Notes under the pieces: generated by a model
The model's input: only the letters and a program-made list of their open reading frames with translations
What the model was told of the DNA's origin: nothing
Database searches by the model: none
Assembly (NCBI RefSeq): GCF_000423165.1
Contig: NZ_AUHL01000007.1
Location: 62,001 to 126,000, forward strand
Length of the DNA stretch: 64,000 bases
DNA from: Pseudidiomarina sediminum DSM 21906
GTDB lineage: Bacteria; Pseudomonadota; Gammaproteobacteria; Enterobacterales; Alteromonadaceae
Direction of reading: 5' to 3'
In this document: positions 26,735 through 34,956 of the stretch, one piece after another
Layout of the letters: each line of letters starts with the position of its first letter
Position numbering within the stretch: position 1 is the stretch's first letter
Position numbers and translations under genes: made by a program

Positions 26735-27730
26735 TTACTGTTGGCTTAAACGCTTGCCAAATGAAATCGCATAAGCTGCTGAGCGCAGCGCTAACACAGG
26801 GTCATCACTAGCTTGGACGCCTTGCGCCAATAGGTTTGGATCAAAGTTGATCGGCGTGCATTGCTCCCCGTTAGCGCCGCTAATGGTAAGGGTGCCGACA
26901 TTGACGACTTCGCGCTGTTCGACAGGCCACACCACCGAAGGGTCGTTGGTGGCATCAGCATCGGTACCGATCACCCATTGCAGGTAATAATGCACTGCAC
27001 CGTCTGTGTTGATGCGCTCTACCAAACGATCCGTCAAGAAATCAGCGGGTAAGGTTTCGCGTTCTTCATCGGTCAACAATACTTCTCCCGTTGCAGGAAT
27101 TAACTGCCAACGGAATTTATCTTTCTTGCCTGTTGCGGTATCGGCAAAAAAGGTGTGAATACCGTAATAGCTCGCCGAAGTGTATTCAGCAGCGGGGTTG
27201 CGTTGTTGCAACCACTGGCCTTGCCCCGCGGCTTCTGGATTCGCGGCAAAGTAGTTGGCCCGCGCATCAGCCGGTGCTTCACCATCACGAATTTGCGCAT
27301 TTAAACGTAGTAACCCCAAGAATTGCTCGGGATTTTTGCCTGCGAACATCGGTGTCGTTAATCCGGCGAGTTGATGTAAGCTGCCGTTGGCAAGTTGAAA
27401 TTGCACCCCAATGCCACGGGGCGCTTTCGCGCGCTCATCGGCGTTGGGGTTACCGCCACCCATAGAAAAGCGTAACACTACGGGTACTTTAGTATCAAAA
27501 ATTGGGCTGCTATAGCGTTCTTGCGCAACAGAGCTTGGGGTGAAGCTACCGGCGGCACAGACGCCACGGGCATGGCCTTTACGAATGCCAGGATGCTTAC
27601 CGCTTAAGGTCTCAAAAATTTCGATGAAGTCGGTGGCTGTCGCTTGCTCAGGAGCCTGGTAATTTGGCTCTTGTGCCATAGCAAGCGTGGACACGGTAAT
27701 AGCAAGTGCCGATAAGGTGGTTTTTAACAT
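26735..27730 (-). CDS. Exported catalase-family peroxidase (SrpA-like)
   Basis: The 331-residue product starts at ATG 27730 after GAGGGTTC and carries a signal peptide (MLKTTLSALAITVSTLAMAQ), so it is periplasmic. It has the short catalase-related peroxidase fold: GIRKGHARGVCAAGSF with the catalytic His, VVLRFSMGGGNPNADERAKA with RGIGVQF, and the C-terminal RSAAYAISFGKR, in which the Tyr is the expected heme ligand. It is about 150 residues shorter than a full catalase, as is normal for this subfamily, whose members show peroxidase rather than strong catalase activity. Divergent from ndh, whose product can generate hydrogen peroxide. Confidence 0.85.
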   Translation of the reverse strand: MLKTTLSALAITVSTLAMAQEPNYQAPEQATATDFIEIFETLSGKHPGIRKGHARGVCAAGSFTPSSVAQERYSSPIFDTKVPVVLRFSMGGGNPNADERAKAPRGIGVQFQLANGSLHQLAGLTTPMFAGKNPEQFLGLLRLNAQIRDGEAPADARANYFAANPEAAGQGQWLQQRNPAAEYTSASYYGIHTFFADTATGKKDKFRWQLIPATGEVLLTDEERETLPADFLTDRLVERINTDGAVHYYLQWVIGTDADATNDPSVVWPVEQREVVNVGTLTISGANGEQCTPINFDPNLLAQGVQASDDPVLALRSAAYAISFGKRLSQQ

Positions 27731-27785
27731 CTTTGAACCCTCGTGAATTGGCATTTTCAAGATAACGTAAAACGATAAAAAATGG

Positions 27786-27815
27786 ATCACGTCGAAGCGT
27801 GATTTGCGTTACACT
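27786..27815 (+). promoter_or_regulatory. Promoter and operator-like dyad of ndh
   Basis: TACACT (27810-27815) is a plausible -10. The -35 position is covered by the perfect dyad ATCACG-N6-CGTGAT (27786-27803), which could be a regulator site also serving the divergent catalase-like gene. Visual evidence only. Confidence 0.35.
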
Positions 27816-27853
27816 AACGTCTCTCTTTTCTAGTGCTCACTCTGGAGCGTTGA

Positions 27854-29152
27854 ATGTCACAGCAACAGCAGATTATTGTCGTTGGTGGCGGTGCTGGTGG
27901 CCTTGAGTTGGTCACCCGTCTAGCACGTAAATATAAACGTAATGACGACATATCGGTAACCCTGGTTGATCGAAATCTTACCCATATCTGGAAACCTTTG
28001 TTGCATGAAGTTGCCGCCGGTGCACTTGATGCGGATGTCGATGGCGTAGACTATCGCGTGCAAGCGGCAAGCGCTGGCTTTAAGTTTCAGCCCGGAGAGC
28101 TTACGGATGTTGACCCTGAACAGCAACAGATCCGTTTAGCCGCTATTGTTGATGACAAAGGCCATGAAGTGGTAGGTGAGCGCGTGTTGCGCTACACCAC
28201 TTTGGTGTTGGCGATAGGCTCTGTTACGAATGATTTTGGTACCGAAGGCGCTGCAGAGCACTGCTATTTCCTTGATAGTGTGCGGCAGGCTCGGCGTTTT
28301 CATCATACATTGATGAATACTTTTTTGGCGTTGCAAGCGCATCGTTACCCGAAACCTTTGCAAGTTGCTATCGTCGGTGCCGGTGCGACGGGGGTTGAGC
28401 TGTCTGCGGAGTTGCATAAATCTGCCGAATTGATTCGAGTCTACGGCTTTGATGATTTTTCGATGAACCAATTGCAAATCACCTTAGTGGAAGCTGGTGA
28501 GCGGATCCTGCCGGCATTACCGGAGCGCATCGCACATTCAGCGCGTGCTGAGTTGGAGAAGCTTGGTGTGCGTGTGCAAACCGGCACTGTGGTGACAAAG
28601 ATCACCGAGCAAGGTCTAGAAACCAAAGCTGGTGATGTGATTGAGGCACCGATTAAAGTTTGGGCTGCGGGTGTTAAAGCGCCACCTTTTTTAGCCCAGT
28701 TGAAAGGGTTTGAGTGCAATCGTGGCAACCAAATTTTGACCCGCCCAAGCTTGCAAAGCACCACCTATGATAACGTTTTTGTCATTGGTGACTGCGCGGC
28801 GGCTGAACAGCCCGATGGCTCGCGCGTTCCGCCACGAGCTCAGGCTGCGCATCAGATGGCTAGCCACGTTTACCGTGCCATTTTAGCGCAGCAAAAAGGT
28901 AAGCCGTTAGGGCGTTTTGTCTACCGTGATCATGGCTCTTTGGTTAGCCTTTCCAGTTACTCTGCGGTTGGTAGTCTTATGGGTAACCTCACGAAGGGCT
29001 CCATGAAAGTCGAAGGCTTGCTGGCGCGAGTCATGTATAAATCGTTGTATCGCATGCATCAAGTTGCCGTGCATGGCTACTTTAAAACCCTCTTATTCAT
29101 GCTGGCACAGGTTATTAACCGTCGTTTACGGCCGCGTCTAAAACTGCACTGA
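27854..29152 (+). CDS. ndh: Type II NADH:quinone oxidoreductase (NDH-2)
   Basis: The 432-residue flavoprotein has two Rossmann motifs, IVVGGGAGGLELV at residues 8-20 for FAD and VAIVGAGATGVELSAEL near 173-189 for NADH, plus HIWKPLLHEVAAGAL, VWAAGVKAPPFL, FVIGDCAAAEQPDGSRVPPR (FAD-binding third motif) and AQAAHQMASHV. A C-terminal amphipathic stretch (GYFKTLLFMLAQVINRRLRP) fits monotopic membrane binding. It oxidises NADH and reduces quinone without proton pumping. Monocistronic; a dyad lies over its promoter. Confidence 0.95.
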   Translation: MSQQQQIIVVGGGAGGLELVTRLARKYKRNDDISVTLVDRNLTHIWKPLLHEVAAGALDADVDGVDYRVQAASAGFKFQPGELTDVDPEQQQIRLAAIVDDKGHEVVGERVLRYTTLVLAIGSVTNDFGTEGAAEHCYFLDSVRQARRFHHTLMNTFLALQAHRYPKPLQVAIVGAGATGVELSAELHKSAELIRVYGFDDFSMNQLQITLVEAGERILPALPERIAHSARAELEKLGVRVQTGTVVTKITEQGLETKAGDVIEAPIKVWAAGVKAPPFLAQLKGFECNRGNQILTRPSLQSTTYDNVFVIGDCAAAEQPDGSRVPPRAQAAHQMASHVYRAILAQQKGKPLGRFVYRDHGSLVSLSSYSAVGSLMGNLTKGSMKVEGLLARVMYKSLYRMHQVAVHGYFKTLLFMLAQVINRRLRPRLKLH

Positions 29153-29163
29153 TTTGCTAAAAT

Positions 29164-29213
29164 AGCCTCGTTTTTGTATGATTCGCGCCCATTAAGCGCG
29201 TGCAAACGAGGCT
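29164..29213 (+). promoter_or_regulatory. Two-tier hairpin between ndh and sulP
   Basis: Outer arms AGCCTCGTTT (29164-29173) and AAACGAGGCT (29204-29213), inner arms CGCGC (29184-29188) and GCGCG (29196-29200). TAAAAT just before it could be a -10. It may terminate ndh or form the leader of the SulP gene, whose start is 33 bp downstream. Confidence 0.45.
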
Positions 29214-29246
29214 TTAGTCCCATCTTCTTAGCAAAGTGAATCGAAC

Positions 29247-30737
29247 ATGATAAATACTATTCGGAGTCAGTGGCTATCGAATATCCGCGGTGATGTGCTC
29301 GCGGGTATCGTAGTTGCGCTTGCCCTCATTCCTGAAGCCATTGCCTTTTCGATTATTGCCGGGGTAGATCCAAAAGTTGGTTTGTACGCCTCGTTCTGTA
29401 TCGCTGTCATTATTGCTTTTACTGGTGGTCGACCGGGGATGATCTCGGCAGCAACCGGTGCGATGGCGCTGTTGATGATCACTTTGGTTAAGGAGCATGG
29501 GCTTGAGTATCTAATGGCCGCAACGCTATTGACCGGGGTATTGCAGATTATTGCAGGGTTTATCAAGCTCGGTGACCTGATGCGTTTTGTCTCACGTTCG
29601 GTGGTGACAGGGTTTGTGAATGCCTTGGCGATATTGATTTTTATGGCACAGTTGCCTGAGCTGACCAATGTGACTTGGCATGTGTATGCGATGACTGCGG
29701 TGGGGCTTGGAATTATCTATTTATTCCCGTATGTGCCGAAATTGGGCAAACTTATTCCGTCGCCGTTGGTTTGTATTGTCAGCCTTACCATTGTCGCTAT
29801 TGTTTGGAATATCGATATACGCACCGTTGGCGATATGGGCGAGTTGCCCGATACGTTACCTGTGTTTTTATGGCCGAATGTGCCACTCAATTTAGAGACG
29901 CTTTGGATTATCTTCCCGTACGCGATTGCACTGGCTATCGTTGGTTTATTGGAATCAATGATGACAGCCACGATTGTGGACGATTTGACGGATACCGAAA
30001 GTGACAAAAACCGCGAATGTAAGGGACAAGGCATCGCCAATATCGGCGCTGGCTTGTTTGGCGGTATGGCGGGGTGTGCCATGATTGGGCAGTCGGTTAT
30101 CAACGTGAAGTCAGGTGGGCGCACGCGGTTGTCGACGCTGGTGGCAGGTAGTTTCTTGATGGTCATGATTGTGCTGTTGGACGAATGGCTTAAACAAATC
30201 CCGATGGCAGCCTTGGTGGCGGTCATGATCATGGTTTCGATTGGTACCTTTAGTTGGGCATCGATTCGTGATCTTCGCAAGCACCCATTATCAACCAATA
30301 TTGTGATGCTAAGTACGGTTGCCGTTGTGGTCGCAACCCACAACCTCGCTTTGGGCGTGGGGGTTGGTGTGCTCTTGGCTGCCTTGTTCTTTGCCAATAA
30401 AATTGGTCACTACATGGCAATTTCATCAAGCCTCGATAGTGCAACACATACGCGTCGCTACGAAGTTGTTGGGCAAGTATTCTTTAGTTCAGCGGATAAA
30501 TTCGTGGCAGCCTTTGATTTTAAAGAAGCACTCGATAAAGTAGTCATCGACCTTACCAAAGCTCATTTTTGGGACATTACCGCGGTCGGTGCGTTAGATA
30601 AAGTTGTGCTGAAATTCCGTCGCGATGGTGCTGATGTTGAAGTGATTGGGTTGAACGAAGCCAGTGCGACCATTGTCGATCGTTTTGGTGTGCACGATAA
30701 ACCGCAGGCAGCGGATCAATTAATCGATGGCCATTAG
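29247..30737 (+). CDS. SulP family anion transporter with STAS domain
   Basis: A 496-residue transporter with about 12-14 membrane segments and the SulP signature [20 protein letters not shown] at residues 15-34, followed by PKVGLYASF and [19 protein letters not shown] cytoplasmic STAS domain (about 400-485: [40 protein letters not shown]) closes the protein. SulP members move sulfate, bicarbonate or other anions; sequence alone does not tell which. The short N-terminus and the downstream UspA partner place it in the bicarbonate-like/unknown branch seen in marine bacteria. The Usp gene follows after 16 bp. Confidence 0.88.
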   Translation: MINTIRSQWLSNIRGDVLAGIVVALALIPEAIAFSIIAGVDPKVGLYASFCIAVIIAFTGGRPGMISAATGAMALLMITLVKEHGLEYLMAATLLTGVLQIIAGFIKLGDLMRFVSRSVVTGFVNALAILIFMAQLPELTNVTWHVYAMTAVGLGIIYLFPYVPKLGKLIPSPLVCIVSLTIVAIVWNIDIRTVGDMGELPDTLPVFLWPNVPLNLETLWIIFPYAIALAIVGLLESMMTATIVDDLTDTESDKNRECKGQGIANIGAGLFGGMAGCAMIGQSVINVKSGGRTRLSTLVAGSFLMVMIVLLDEWLKQIPMAALVAVMIMVSIGTFSWASIRDLRKHPLSTNIVMLSTVAVVVATHNLALGVGVGVLLAALFFANKIGHYMAISSSLDSATHTRRYEVVGQVFFSSADKFVAAFDFKEALDKVVIDLTKAHFWDITAVGALDKVVLKFRRDGADVEVIGLNEASATIVDRFGVHDKPQAADQLIDGH

Positions 30738-30753
30738 GCGCGGGAGAAAAGCC

Positions 30754-31602
30754 ATGACGAATGTAGTGAGCTGTATTGATGCGGCGGCCTTGAATGATGC
30801 CGTCTGTGATTATTCCGCATGGGCGGCACAACAACTTGAGGCGCCTGTTACGCTGTTGCACGTACTTGAGGAACAGCAGCGGGTACAACCTGATGTGACG
30901 GGCAACATTGGCCTTGGTACGCGTGAGCATCTGCTGGATGAATTGGCTGAGCTTGATGAAAAACGTGCCAAGCTCGCCTTGCAACATGGTCATCTGTTGC
31001 TTGAACAAGCGGCTAAAAAAGTCCAAGCGCAAGGGGTGACGGTGGTGACACAGCGGCAGCGCCACGGTACCTTGTCGAACGCTTTGCTGGATATGGAAGA
31101 CGACATGCGGCTCTGTGTGTTGGGCTTGCATGGGGAAGACTCTGCGAATCAGTTGCATAAGGTTGGGAGTCAGCTTGAAACCGTGATCCGGACGGTACAC
31201 CGTCCGTTGTTGCTGACGCCGAGTAGCTACACCGCTCCAAAACAAGCGATGTTTGCCTATGATGGCAGCGCAACAGCGAGTAAAGGCGTGGAAACACTTG
31301 CGCAAAGCCCATTGGTAAAGGGCATGGCGGTACATGTGGTAATGGTTGCTGATGCCAGCAGTAAGCACCAAGAACAGTTAGCTTGGGCGAAAGAGCAACT
31401 GGAAAACGGTGGTCATCACGTCAGCACTGCGTTATTACAAGGCGAGGTAGAACCGTCGTTGCATGCGTATCAGAAGCAGTACGACATTGACTTGATGGTG
31501 ATGGGGGCGTTTGGGCACTCACGCATTCGTCAATTTCTGATTGGCAGTACCACGATGAAAATGTTGCAGGAAAGTACCTCGCCGGTGCTGGTGTTGCGCT
31601 AG
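30754..31602 (+). CDS. Tandem-domain universal stress protein
   Basis: Two UspA domains in tandem (about residues 1-145 and 150-282). The first begins MTNVVSCIDAAALNDAVCDY and the second ends with VMGAFGHSRIRQFLIGSTTM, the G-2x-G-9x-G(S/T) nucleotide-binding signature; the first domain has a degenerate version. ATG 30754 follows GGGAG; an earlier ATG at 30727 overlaps the transporter's end and lacks a ribosome-binding site. It is 16 bp after sulP, so the two are one operon; the Usp probably regulates or protects the transporter, as inferred from the frequent SulP-Usp pairing. Confidence 0.85.
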   Translation: MTNVVSCIDAAALNDAVCDYSAWAAQQLEAPVTLLHVLEEQQRVQPDVTGNIGLGTREHLLDELAELDEKRAKLALQHGHLLLEQAAKKVQAQGVTVVTQRQRHGTLSNALLDMEDDMRLCVLGLHGEDSANQLHKVGSQLETVIRTVHRPLLLTPSSYTAPKQAMFAYDGSATASKGVETLAQSPLVKGMAVHVVMVADASSKHQEQLAWAKEQLENGGHHVSTALLQGEVEPSLHAYQKQYDIDLMVMGAFGHSRIRQFLIGSTTMKMLQESTSPVLVLR

Positions 31603-31642
31603 TTTTTTACGAAACAAAAGCCCATTGACCACCTTCTTATAT

Positions 31643-31669
31643 GAGCTAACAGGCTTCGGCTGTTAGCTC
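31643..31669. terminator. Hairpin between usp and the Mpo1-like gene
   Basis: GAGCTAACAG (31643-31652) pairs with CTGTTAGCTC (31660-31669) around a GCTTCGG loop and overlaps the end of the convergent Mpo1-like gene. A weak T-rich tail follows. Confidence 0.55.
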
Positions 31670-32169
31670 TTGTCTGACGTGAAGTTCGCTTCGATAGCAT
31701 CGTGTAACTGACGCTTTGCACCCAGCATGAAAACCACTTCTGCGACGACAAAAAGTGGACCTATCGCGAGTCCCATGATGTCATCAACAAAAGCCGGTTT
31801 ACGCCCTTCAAAATAATGTCCAACAAACTGAAAGACCCAACCCACCACAAATAAACCTATGCCCCAACTGAGCCATTGACTTGTTTCAAGCACGGCAAAA
31901 TTCTGACTCGCGGCTAGGCCAAGCGCCAATAATAGAGTCATTAGCAGCCCAAGCGGGCGGTCTAAGCGCAGATAGAAAAGAGCCGCGAGCGCTGAAACGA
32001 TGGTGGCCGGAGTGAGCATCCAGCTCCCCGATTCCCACAAGGTAGGGCGCGAGAGCAGAATTTGAATGGCCAATACAATCATGGGAATGCCAACAAGATG
32101 GGTTGCGACATTGCGCCGATCGCGATGGTAGGCCGCGTAACTGGTTAAATGTGTTGCAATATCTTTCAT
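31663..32169 (-). CDS. Mpo1-like (DUF962) membrane protein
   Basis: A 168-residue protein with four membrane segments and the DUF962/YGL010w pattern: YHRDRRNVATHLVGIPMIVL at residues 14-33, then QFVGHYFEGRKPAFVDDI and an IGPLFVVAEVVFMLG end. The conserved His residues (H15, H24 and that of GHYFEGR) are the iron ligands of yeast Mpo1, a 2-hydroxy fatty acid dioxygenase in alpha-oxidation. Whether bacterial members have that activity is not settled. The ribosome-binding site is GGGAG. It is divergent from the PerM-type permease gene. Confidence 0.85.
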   Translation of the reverse strand: MKDIATHLTSYAAYHRDRRNVATHLVGIPMIVLAIQILLSRPTLWESGSWMLTPATIVSALAALFYLRLDRPLGLLMTLLLALGLAASQNFAVLETSQWLSWGIGLFVVGWVFQFVGHYFEGRKPAFVDDIMGLAIGPLFVVAEVVFMLGAKRQLHDAIEANFTSDKS

Positions 32170-32251
32170 CCGCTTGCTCCCTTGTCATTGTCCTGTCAGT
32201 ATTCATCTTTACGCTTTACTATAAATAGAAATTTGGCAGAAAGGAAAGTCC

Positions 32252-33316
32252 ATGCGCGAGAAAATGGAGCGTCGCTCTTTTATATTGCTGCTTATAGCGG
32301 TCAGTATAGCTTTTGGTTTGATCTTAAAACCCTTTGGTGGGGCTATTTTTTGGGCGTGTGCAGTCACTGTTATTTTTGCGCCATTGCAACGTTGGTTGCT
32401 GCGTAAAATTGGCGACCGTCCGAATACGGCTGCGGGTCTAACCTTGCTGATCTTGATGGCAATCGTGGTGATTCCAGTGATTTTACTGACGTCGGCGTTT
32501 GTGTCGGAAGGCGTGCAGTTTTATCAGCGGGTGGAGGCCGGTGAAATTGACCCACGCGAGATCATGCAACGTCTACGCGATGCCTTTCCATGGCTTGACC
32601 AAGTGCTGGTCGAGTTGGGCATTGATACGCAAAACCTGCGTGAGCGCGTATCGCAGTGGCTGATGGGCGCCACCCAATTCTTGGCACGTGAAACCTTAAG
32701 CATTGGTCAGAATACCTTTAGTTTCTTGATTAGCTTAACGCTGATGATGTATCTGACGTTTTTCTTGCTGCGTGACGGTAATCAACTGATAAAATTAATT
32801 ATCCGAGCGTTGCCGTTAGGCGACGAGCGTGAGCGTGCGCTCTTCCAAAAATTCGCGGAAGTGACGCGGGCCACGGTGAAGGGCAATTTAGTAGTGGCGA
32901 TTGTGCAAGGTGCTTTAGGCGGCATTATTTTCGCTATTTTGGATATTCCAGGTCCATTACTGTGGGGCGTGGTCATGGCATTCTTATCCTTAATCCCGGC
33001 GGTGGGTGCTGCCATCATTTGGTTCCCGGTGTGTCTCTACTTATATGCCACGGGAGCTTGGGTCAGCGCCACGGTACTGTTGGCTTATGGTGCAGGCGTG
33101 ATTGGTTTGGCTGATAACGTGTTACGACCTATTTTGGTTGGGCGCGATACGAAGCTACCAGATTATATCGTGTTGTTTTCAACCATTGGTGGTATCAGTT
33201 TGTTCGGCATCAATGGTTTTGTGATTGGTCCTTTGGTCGCGGCATTGTTTATGGCGACCTGGCAGATCTTCATGCGTGATTTTAGCGGTGAAGAGCAGCC
33301 AGCTAAGCCGGAGTAG
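32252..33316 (+). CDS. AI-2E/PerM family transporter
   Basis: A 354-residue membrane protein with about eight segments and the family features: paired N-terminal helices (FILLLIAVSIAFGLILKPF, GGAIFWACAVTVIFAPLQRW), a long soluble/amphipathic middle part (REIMQRLRDAFPWLDQVLVE) and the conserved C-terminal GVVMAFLSLIPAVGAAIIWF, with LADNVLRPILVGRDTKLPDYI. Family members have been linked to AI-2 export, Na+/H+ antiport and small-metabolite flux, so the substrate is open. Its last 14 bases overlap the end of the convergent cfa gene. Confidence 0.88.
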   Translation: MREKMERRSFILLLIAVSIAFGLILKPFGGAIFWACAVTVIFAPLQRWLLRKIGDRPNTAAGLTLLILMAIVVIPVILLTSAFVSEGVQFYQRVEAGEIDPREIMQRLRDAFPWLDQVLVELGIDTQNLRERVSQWLMGATQFLARETLSIGQNTFSFLISLTLMMYLTFFLLRDGNQLIKLIIRALPLGDERERALFQKFAEVTRATVKGNLVVAIVQGALGGIIFAILDIPGPLLWGVVMAFLSLIPAVGAAIIWFPVCLYLYATGAWVSATVLLAYGAGVIGLADNVLRPILVGRDTKLPDYIVLFSTIGGISLFGINGFVIGPLVAALFMATWQIFMRDFSGEEQPAKPE

Positions 33317-34427
33317 TTAAATGGGGGCGTTGGTAGCCGCCTTGGCGCCCCGCTTTACTGAAAACATGTTGCCAGAGTTGTAAGCGTCGCGCGCGGAACG
33401 CGCCGGCACAAGACAGCAAGTAGTAGCGCCACATGCGATAAAAACGCGTATCGTAGTGATGCGCGAGTTGTGGCCAATGGTGTTCGAAATTCGTATGCCA
33501 AGCCATTAATGTTGGGTCGTAATCTGCACCAAAATTATGGATGTCTTCACAGCAGAAGTGGGCCCGCGAAGCATTATCAATATGGGCCAAGCAAGGCAGT
33601 TCGCCGTTGGGGAATATATAGCGGTGAATCCATGCATCGGTGCCACGGGTATCACGATTGCGACCTATGGTATGCAATAAAAACAAGCCATCTTCCTCTA
33701 AACAGTTGGCCACCACGCGCATGAAGTTGGCATAGTTCTTTTGCCCGACATGTTCAAACATCCCTAAGCTGACGACCGCATCGTAACGTTCATTCAACGT
33801 GCGATAGTCTTGTAAACGAAACTCGATGGGTAAGCCGGCGCAGGTTTGACGGCCCAGTTCGACTTGGGCTTGCGAAACGGTTACGCCAACACAACGTACG
33901 CCATAGTGGGTGGCTGCGTAGTGCATGAAGCTACCCCAGCCGCAACCGATATCAAGAACACGCATGCCTGGCTTGAGCTCGAGTTTACGACACACCAGCT
34001 CAAGCTTATCGCGTTGGGCGTCCGCTAGGTTATCGGCATGTTGCCAATAGCCGCAGGTGTACACCATGCGTTCATCTAACATTGCCCGGTAGAGATCGTT
34101 GCCTAGATCATAATGCTGCTGGCCGACGTGCCAAGCACGTTGTAAGCTTTGCAGGTTGAATAAGCGCGCCTTGAGATGATGCCAAAGCAGTGACAGCGGG
34201 GCGATGTTTTGATCGAGCTGAGCTTGCAGCAGTCGGTAGAAAAATGCGTCCAATTGCGCACAGTCCCAAGCACCGTCCATATAGCTTTCGCCCAAACCTA
34301 AGTTGCCACGCGCCAAGGTGGCATTGAATACGCGATGATTATGTACTTGCATATCCCAGGCGCGCTGCCCATTGACGTGAATGTCGGCTTGGGCGAGCAG
34401 TTGTTCGATATAAGCTTGATTGCGCAT
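33303..34427 (-). CDS. cfa: Cyclopropane-fatty-acyl-phospholipid synthase
   Basis: A 374-residue SAM-dependent methyltransferase. The N-terminal part has DIHVNGQRAWDMQVHN and GNLGLGESYMDGAWDC; the catalytic part has HYDLGNDLYRAMLDERMVYT, CGYWQHADNLADAQRDKLEL, the SAM loop VLDIGCGWGSFMHYAA (near 155-170), EHVGQKNY and YIFPNGELPCL. It methylenates cis double bonds in membrane phospholipids, usually on entry to stationary phase. All catalytic-core motifs are present and the length is typical. The start MRNQAYIEQLL follows GGAGGG. Confidence 0.95.
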   Translation of the reverse strand: MRNQAYIEQLLAQADIHVNGQRAWDMQVHNHRVFNATLARGNLGLGESYMDGAWDCAQLDAFFYRLLQAQLDQNIAPLSLLWHHLKARLFNLQSLQRAWHVGQQHYDLGNDLYRAMLDERMVYTCGYWQHADNLADAQRDKLELVCRKLELKPGMRVLDIGCGWGSFMHYAATHYGVRCVGVTVSQAQVELGRQTCAGLPIEFRLQDYRTLNERYDAVVSLGMFEHVGQKNYANFMRVVANCLEEDGLFLLHTIGRNRDTRGTDAWIHRYIFPNGELPCLAHIDNASRAHFCCEDIHNFGADYDPTLMAWHTNFEHHWPQLAHHYDTRFYRMWRYYLLSCAGAFRARRLQLWQHVFSKAGRQGGYQRPHLTTPA

Positions 34428-34576
34428 ACGAGCCCTCCTTGATTGGCTTTAAGTGTAGCTAAACAGGAAAAAATTGCCGCCCAGCGCAGTCTGGTTCTAG
34501 CTTAGCTCGAAACGTTCTAGACTTTCGCTTGAGCAAATCGTATGGTTTTAGCAATCTATGAAATAAGGGGCAGATA

Positions 34577-34942
34577 ATGCGTCTATGGTTAGCGGCTTTG
34601 GTCGCTTTGGGTAGTCTTGCGGGCTGCGCGACAGTGCCGGAAAGTATTCCCGCTGGGGAGCTTGAACGGGCCAGTCAGGTTGAGTTTATCCAGCCTTATG
34701 AACTCTCCCGGACGGATGTTAGTTTCACGCATCTTGGAACCGTCTATGGTGCGTCGTGTCAGAGTCCTTTAGCAAGTGAAAAAGCCTCGCAACAAGTGGC
34801 AATGATCCGATTAAAATTGGCAACGTTAGAGCAACAAGGCAACCGTGTTGTATTCAAGCGTTGTGAACAAAATGGCGAGGGTAGCTGCAGCTCAGGTTGG
34901 CGCTGCGAAGGCGAAGCTTATCAGATGAATCCGTTACGCTAA
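34577..34942 (+). CDS. RcsF-like outer-membrane lipoprotein
   Basis: The 121-residue product has a lipobox LAGC (C17) and a C-terminal domain with four cysteines C61, C96, C104 and C110. Spacings of 35, 8 and 6 nearly equal those of E. coli RcsF (35, 9, 6), where they form two non-consecutive disulfides. HLGTVYGASCQ and RCEGEAYQM also match RcsF's LGEVSGDSCQ and the final CIGSAL region. In enterobacteria RcsF senses envelope damage and triggers the Rcs phosphorelay; no Rcs genes are in this window. Proline-rich linker of E. coli RcsF is missing. AAGGGG precedes the ATG; the next gene follows after 14 bp. Confidence 0.75.
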   Translation: MRLWLAALVALGSLAGCATVPESIPAGELERASQVEFIQPYELSRTDVSFTHLGTVYGASCQSPLASEKASQQVAMIRLKLATLEQQGNRVVFKRCEQNGEGSCSSGWRCEGEAYQMNPLR

Positions 34943-34956
34943 GTAAGGAGTAGTAC

